Of a DNA stretch of 64,000 nucleotides, positions 60,459-64,000 are shown piece after piece. The translations under genes and the position numbers were made by a program. The notes below the pieces were generated by a model that had not been told where the DNA came from, made no database searches, and was given only the letters and a program-made list of their open reading frames with translations. The DNA is from Qingshengfaniella alkalisoli (GTDB lineage: Bacteria > Pseudomonadota > Alphaproteobacteria > Rhodobacterales > Rhodobacteraceae), in contig NZ_CP042265.1 of NCBI RefSeq assembly GCF_007855645.1, positions 248,001 to 312,000 of the forward strand. The letters are read 5' to 3'. How positions within the stretch are numbered: position 1 is the stretch's first letter; the number at the start of each line of letters is the position of its first letter.

Positions 60459-62444
60459 ATGGCCCAACCGAACCCGACAGGCTTGTCCCGCCGCCAATTC
60501 ATCTTGACCTCGACAGCCTTTGGAGGAGCGGTGGCGTTGCATCCATTCTCCGCGAAGGCGGCGGAAGGTCAGGCACATCTACGGATCATGTCCACGACGG
60601 ATTTGCACTGTCACGTTTATCCATACGACTATTATGCCGATAAAGCGGTCGACACGGTTGGCCTATCGCGCACCGCAAGCGTTATCCAGGGGCTTCGCGC
60701 CGAAGCGACCAATACACTGCTGGTTGACAATGGCGATTATCTGCAAGGCAACCCCATGGGTGACTATGTCGCCTACGAACGTGGCATGAATGACGGTGAT
60801 GTGCATCCGGTCATCGCGGGGATGAATACGCTGGACTATGATGCCGGCACGCTTGGGAACCATGAATTCAACTACGGTGTGAGCTTTCTGGACAAGGTGA
60901 ATGCGGGCGCCAATTTCCCCATTGTCTGCGCCAACTTCGGTCGCTCCTTGGGGGACTCGCCTATTGAGGATGATCTCTACGCGGATCCCTATATCGTGCT
61001 GGATCGTGAACTGACGGATGGGGCGGGTAACACTTATCCCATCAAGATCGGCATCATCGGCTTCGTGCCACCCCAGATCATGCAATGGGATCGTAGCCAT
61101 CTGGAAGGCGAGTACGTGGCACGAGATATCATGGAAGCTGCGCGCGCGTGGATTCCCGCCATGCGCAACGAGGGCGGCGTGGATATCGTGATCGCGCTGT
61201 GCCATTCCGGCTTTGCGCCGGGCGAGGAAGAGGAAATGATGGAAAACGCGGCTTGGCACGTCGCGGGGCTGGACGGTGTCGATGCGGTGGTTTCAGGTCA
61301 CCAACACCGCGTCTGGCCCTCCGAAGATTTCGAAGGCGACGGCGTCGACATGGCTGCCGGCACAATGAACGGCACACCGGCTGCAATGGCTGGGTTCTGG
61401 GGCTCGCATATGGGTCTGATCGAATTGATGCTTGAACGGGATGCTGATGGCTGGAAGGTCGCCGGATCGGAATCAAGCGCCCATCCAATCTTTGAGCGCG
61501 GCGAGGATCGATCCGTCACCGCCCTGGTCGAGGATTATCAACCGCCGCTTGATGCCACCGCAGGGGTGCATCAGGCAACGCTCGACTACGTTCGGGCAGA
61601 GGTTGGGCAGACGACCGCGCCGTTGCATTCCTATTTCGCATTGGTGTCTGATGACCCAAGCGTTCAAATCGTCAGCCAAGCCCAAACCTGGTATGTCGAA
61701 CAACTTCTGAGCGGAACCGAATGGGAAGGCTTGCCTATCCTGTCCGCCGCTGCCCCGTTCAAAGCCGGCGGTCGCGGCGGGCCGGACTACTACACTGACG
61801 TGCCTGTTGGTCCCGTCGCGATCAAGAACGTCGCAGATGTCTATCTGTATCCCAACACGCTGCAGGTCGTTGCAATTTCGGGTGAGCAGGTGCGCGAATG
61901 GCTGGAGCGTTCCGTTGGCATCTTTAATCAGATCGAACCCGGTGCACAGGATGCAACGCTGCTGAACCCGTCGTTTCCATCCTACAACTTCGACACGATC
62001 GATGGAGTGACGTACAAAGTCGATGTGACGCAGCCCTCACGCTATGACAATGACGGCAACCTCGTGAACCCGGACGCGCATCGAATCGTCGATCTGGCTT
62101 ATAACGGACAACCGATTGACCTCGCCCAGACTTTCATCGTCGCTACGAACAACTATCGTGCGGGCGGTGGCGGTAGCTTCCCCGGTGCAGATGGCTCAAC
62201 CGTGATCCTGCGTGCGCCGGACACCAACCGGGATGTGATCGTGCGCTACATCGTGGAAGAAGGCACGATCTCGCCGGCTGCCGACGGAAACTGGACTTTC
62301 GCGGATGCCGGTGGCGCGACCGTGCTCTTCGAATCCGGGCCAGATGCAGCCACATATCTGGATGAGGTCAAAGCTCGCGGCGTCCAGGTCGAGCCAGCAG
62401 GCGAGGGCGCCGAGGGCTTCGCGCAATACCGTATCACACTGTAA
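60459..62444 (+). CDS. cpdB: Bifunctional 2',3'-cyclic-nucleotide 2'-phosphodiesterase/3'-nucleotidase
   Basis: The 661-residue periplasmic enzyme has a Tat signal ([11 protein letters not shown], Arg11-Arg12). The metallophosphatase domain shows [18 protein letters not shown] (Asp, His, about residue 47), [14 protein letters not shown] (about 90), [11 protein letters not shown] (about 133), [10 protein letters not shown] (about 246) and [12 protein letters not shown] (about 283). The C-terminal 5'-nucleotidase domain includes [24 protein letters not shown] (about 430). It salvages phosphate and nucleosides from RNA breakdown products. The start at 60459 follows AGGAG. The upstream 260-base gap is divergent with opgG. 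Confidence 0.94.
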   Translation: MAQPNPTGLSRRQFILTSTAFGGAVALHPFSAKAAEGQAHLRIMSTTDLHCHVYPYDYYADKAVDTVGLSRTASVIQGLRAEATNTLLVDNGDYLQGNPMGDYVAYERGMNDGDVHPVIAGMNTLDYDAGTLGNHEFNYGVSFLDKVNAGANFPIVCANFGRSLGDSPIEDDLYADPYIVLDRELTDGAGNTYPIKIGIIGFVPPQIMQWDRSHLEGEYVARDIMEAARAWIPAMRNEGGVDIVIALCHSGFAPGEEEEMMENAAWHVAGLDGVDAVVSGHQHRVWPSEDFEGDGVDMAAGTMNGTPAAMAGFWGSHMGLIELMLERDADGWKVAGSESSAHPIFERGEDRSVTALVEDYQPPLDATAGVHQATLDYVRAEVGQTTAPLHSYFALVSDDPSVQIVSQAQTWYVEQLLSGTEWEGLPILSAAAPFKAGGRGGPDYYTDVPVGPVAIKNVADVYLYPNTLQVVAISGEQVREWLERSVGIFNQIEPGAQDATLLNPSFPSYNFDTIDGVTYKVDVTQPSRYDNDGNLVNPDAHRIVDLAYNGQPIDLAQTFIVATNNYRAGGGGSFPGADGSTVILRAPDTNRDVIVRYIVEEGTISPAADGNWTFADAGGATVLFESGPDAATYLDEVKARGVQVEPAGEGAEGFAQYRITL

Positions 62445-62482
62445 CAGTACCGGATTGTGAGGCGGTCATTCTGCAGCTACTA

Positions 62483-62514
62483 TCCCGGCAATTCGCCAAT
62501 GAATTGCCGGGATT
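62483..62514. terminator. Perfect 13-bp hairpin between cpdB and the winged-helix gene
   Basis: ATCCCGGCAATTC (62483-62495) pairs perfectly with GAATTGCCGGGAT (62502-62514) over a 6-base loop. It lies 38 bases after the cpdB stop and only six bases before the ATG at 62521. No strong T run follows, and its right arm contains the only purine-rich sequence (CCGGGA) upstream of the ATG. It may terminate cpdB transcription and also hide the downstream ribosome site. Confidence 0.65.
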
Positions 62515-62520
62515 TAGCTT

Positions 62521-63033
62521 ATGACTGATCGTTCAGAACGCCGGATCGTATCGTCACGCCACCTTGCGGAAGGCGAGGGCTGGGAAGCGTCCGAGTTCGA
62601 ATTCGGGTTGATCATTGCGTATAACGCCTTCAGCCGCTGGATGACGCGCTGCATGGCCGCAGCGGGGGCCGAGATGAGTTCACTTGAAGTTCTCGTCCTG
62701 CACAATGTCAACTCAAGAGCGCGCGACAAGCGACTCTCTGATATCTGCTTTCTGTTAAACATCGAAGATACGCACACGGTAAACTATGCGTTGAAGAAGC
62801 TGATGAAGGCGGGGCTGTTAGAATCGGACAAGCGTGGCAAGGAGGTGTACTATCGAACATCGGACATGGGCGCGTCGCTATGCGAGGACTACCGGAAATT
62901 GCGCGGGCAATGCCTGATTGACGGGCTATCTCGGATGGACCTTTCCGGCGAAGAGCTGCGCGAAATAGCAAGTTCTTTGCGCGCGTTATCCGGACAGTAT
63001 GATCAAGCCAGCCGCGCTGCGTCTTCCCTCTAA
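62521..63033 (+). CDS. Winged-helix (MarR-type) DNA-binding protein
   Basis: The 170-residue protein has a MarR-like winged helix (SSLEVLVLHNVNSRARDKRLSDICFLLNIEDTHTVNYALKKLMKAGLLESDKRGKEVYYRTSD in the region about residues 55-118) with a longer N-terminal helix bearing FEFGLIIAYNAFSRWMTRCM and a C-terminal helix. The family resembles COG5631 predicted regulators. A target is not visible: no divergent partner gene, and the next gene (msrB) is convergent. The ATG is preceded by a hairpin instead of a normal RBS. Confidence 0.85.
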   Translation: MTDRSERRIVSSRHLAEGEGWEASEFEFGLIIAYNAFSRWMTRCMAAAGAEMSSLEVLVLHNVNSRARDKRLSDICFLLNIEDTHTVNYALKKLMKAGLLESDKRGKEVYYRTSDMGASLCEDYRKLRGQCLIDGLSRMDLSGEELREIASSLRALSGQYDQASRAASSL

Positions 63034-63180
63034 CGGTCGGGTAGCTCGTCACGATGCGATGTCACTCAACGTGGCTCCGCAAACCAGTCAAGATCCAACC
63101 CGGACCATCTACACCACCCGCGTAGCCCACACAACAATAGTGGCTGGACCATGGATAAAGGTCTGACCGGCCGATCGGAT

Positions 63181-63654
63181 TTAAGCGCTGTCTGCTGGCT
63201 GGAATTTTAAGCTAACACCATTGATGCAATGACGTTTGCCCGTCGGGGGAGGGCCGTCATCGAATATATGCCCAAGATGACTGCCACAGCGTCGACAATG
63301 CACCTCGGTGCGGACCATGAAAAACGAACGGTCCGGTTTTGTCCGAACGGCATCGGGTAGAGCCTCATAGAAGCTGGGCCATCCGGTTCCGCTGTCGAAC
63401 TTCGTGTCCGAGGCATAAAGCGGCAGGTCACAGCCGCGGCAAAGGAACTGCCCCTTCCGCTTTTCGTCATTCAGTGGGCTGGTGAATGCGCGCTCCGTGG
63501 CTTCTTCACGCATCACGGCATATTCCTGATCGCTTAACATCTCGCGCCATTCGGCGTCCGTACGTGTAATCTCGAAGTTTCCTTCATTTGCACGCGCGGC
63601 GGTCAGACCAAATGGCAAGAACGCAGCCATTGCCAGCATTTTACGACGGTGCAT
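63181..63654 (-). CDS. msrB: Peptide-methionine (R)-S-oxide reductase, exported
   Basis: The 157-residue enzyme repairs oxidised methionine. It has an N-terminal signal (MHRRKMLAMAAFLPFGLTAARA, about 22 residues), then the MsrB fold with zinc-binding Cys72/Cys75 (CRGC) and Cys120/Cys123 (CRRC), FDSGTGWPSF (about 85) and the catalytic Cys143 in RHCINGVSLKF. The start at 63654 follows AAAGGA. A longer frame to 63855 is open but its extra sequence lacks a signal and is unlikely. The export signal places the repair in the envelope. Confidence 0.94.
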   Translation of the reverse strand: MHRRKMLAMAAFLPFGLTAARANEGNFEITRTDAEWREMLSDQEYAVMREEATERAFTSPLNDEKRKGQFLCRGCDLPLYASDTKFDSGTGWPSFYEALPDAVRTKPDRSFFMVRTEVHCRRCGSHLGHIFDDGPPPTGKRHCINGVSLKFQPADSA

Positions 63655-63867
63655 GTCGCTGTCCTTTGCAAAACCGTTTTCCCTTTCGGCCACATTACCA
63701 TGAATCCCGCCGACGGAACCCCGCCTGACGAATTCGTGTCCTTGAGTGAGGCGAGCGGGAATCGCACCGGACGAGCTATGCCAAGTGCAAACCGCACCAC
63801 ACAAACAAGGCCCAGCCGATCCATCGGAACCACAGCTCGAAACTCGGCGGATCATCCATACTCAGAC

Positions 63868-63903
63868 ATGCGCAGAAGGATGCAAGTACAGCCTTCTGCG
63901 CAT
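63868..63903. repeat. Perfect 12-bp inverted repeat downstream of the partial aldehyde dehydrogenase gene
   Basis: ATGCGCAGAAGG (63868-63879) and CCTTCTGCGCAT (63892-63903) are perfect inverted repeats with a 12-base loop. It lies 36 bases after the stop of the minus-strand gene at 63939. The T run on that strand comes before the stem, so it is not a standard terminator, though position suggests a 3'-end role. Confidence 0.55.
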
Positions 63904-63938
63904 AAAAATTCGCGGTTGCGCCTTGACTTTGGAACGAA

Positions 63939-64000
63939 TTATGGGCGCGATACGGCCTTGATCTCAAGAAAATCCTCGATACCGAATTTTCCACCCTCGC
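63939..64000 (-). CDS. C-terminal end of an aldehyde dehydrogenase (succinate-semialdehyde type, partial)
   Basis: The minus strand encodes a 19-residue tail, EGGKFGIEDFLEIKAVSRP, ending in TAA at 63939-63941. The E-G-x-K-[FY]-G-[IL]-E-D-[FY]-L-E-I-K pattern is the common C-terminus of NAD(P)-dependent succinate-semialdehyde and related aldehyde dehydrogenases. The rest of the gene lies beyond the window. Family level is fairly sure; the specific substrate is not. Confidence 0.65.
   Translation of the reverse strand, partial: EGGKFGIEDFLEIKAVSRP

Noticed and set aside
1-64000. A CRISPR array, tRNA or rRNA gene, integrase, transposase or prophage.
   Set aside because: None was seen by eye: no regularly spaced direct repeats, no recognisable RNA gene and no mobility gene. 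A covariance-model search was not possible.

Overview
The window reads as a chromosomal or large-replicon segment of a GC-rich alphaproteobacterium, most likely a Rhodobacteraceae (Roseobacter-type) heterotroph. This is inferred from the gene complement: four families of secondary or binding-protein transporter, many GntR/IclR/LacI regulators, a Tat-exported OpgG, a 2-gene sugar-acid style of organisation and short intergenic gaps. No rRNA, tRNA, CRISPR, insertion sequence, integrase or phage gene was seen. No gene-free stretch exceeds 300 bases; the longest (63655-63938, 60198-60458, 44848-45091, 38761-38981) are promoter or convergent regions. About 62 protein genes are called, two of them cut by the window ends.

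Region 1 (1-14650) is a sugar / sugar-acid catabolic region. It starts with the tail of a dihydrodipicolinate-synthase-family gene and an alpha-ketoglutaric-semialdehyde dehydrogenase. A family III CoA-transferase coupled to a solute-binding-like protein without signal peptide follows. An amidohydrolase lactonase and an IclR regulator sit on the minus strand, divergent from a nine-gene plus-strand operon: CUT1-type ABC importer (binding protein, two permeases, ATPase), enolase-superfamily dehydratase, L-rhamnose/L-fucose-type mutarotase, Gfo/Idh/MocA dehydrogenase, MaoC-like hydratase, SDR and fumarylacetoacetase-family hydrolase. This set fits the non-phosphorylated deoxysugar route: sugar, lactone, acid, 2-keto-3-deoxy acid, 2,4-diketo acid, then pyruvate plus lactate.

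Region 2 (14667-29595) mixes functions: a small Rho-N-like protein, a GlcD-type FAD oxidase, a TRAP transporter flanked by GntR regulators and an Ldh-family dehydrogenase, a UxaA-type dehydratase, a D-2-hydroxyacid dehydrogenase, a DUF475 membrane protein, PurU, and an Lrp regulator divergent from a class V aminotransferase.

Region 3 (29669-47951) is another dense carbohydrate region. It has a LacI regulator with epimerase, oxidoreductase and CUT2 ABC importer; a convergent nagA/SIS-deaminase pair; a TctCBA importer with its own TetR regulator and a clear TetR-type operator; two more Gfo/Idh/MocA enzymes; and a GntR/enolase-family/SMP-30 set.

Region 4 (48095-53174) is a compact set unlike the rest: glycosyltransferase, hexapeptide acyltransferase, acyl carrier protein, AMP-forming ligase, FabG-like reductase and a TIGR03032-type protein. 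It suggests acyl-ACP-dependent modification of a surface sugar, and is the best candidate here for an undescribed system.

Region 5 (53232-64000) looks like core genome: tex, a membrane protein, opgG-opgH for periplasmic glucans (with the N-terminal part of opgH in a separate overlapping frame), cpdB, a winged-helix regulator, msrB and the tail of a succinate-semialdehyde-type dehydrogenase.
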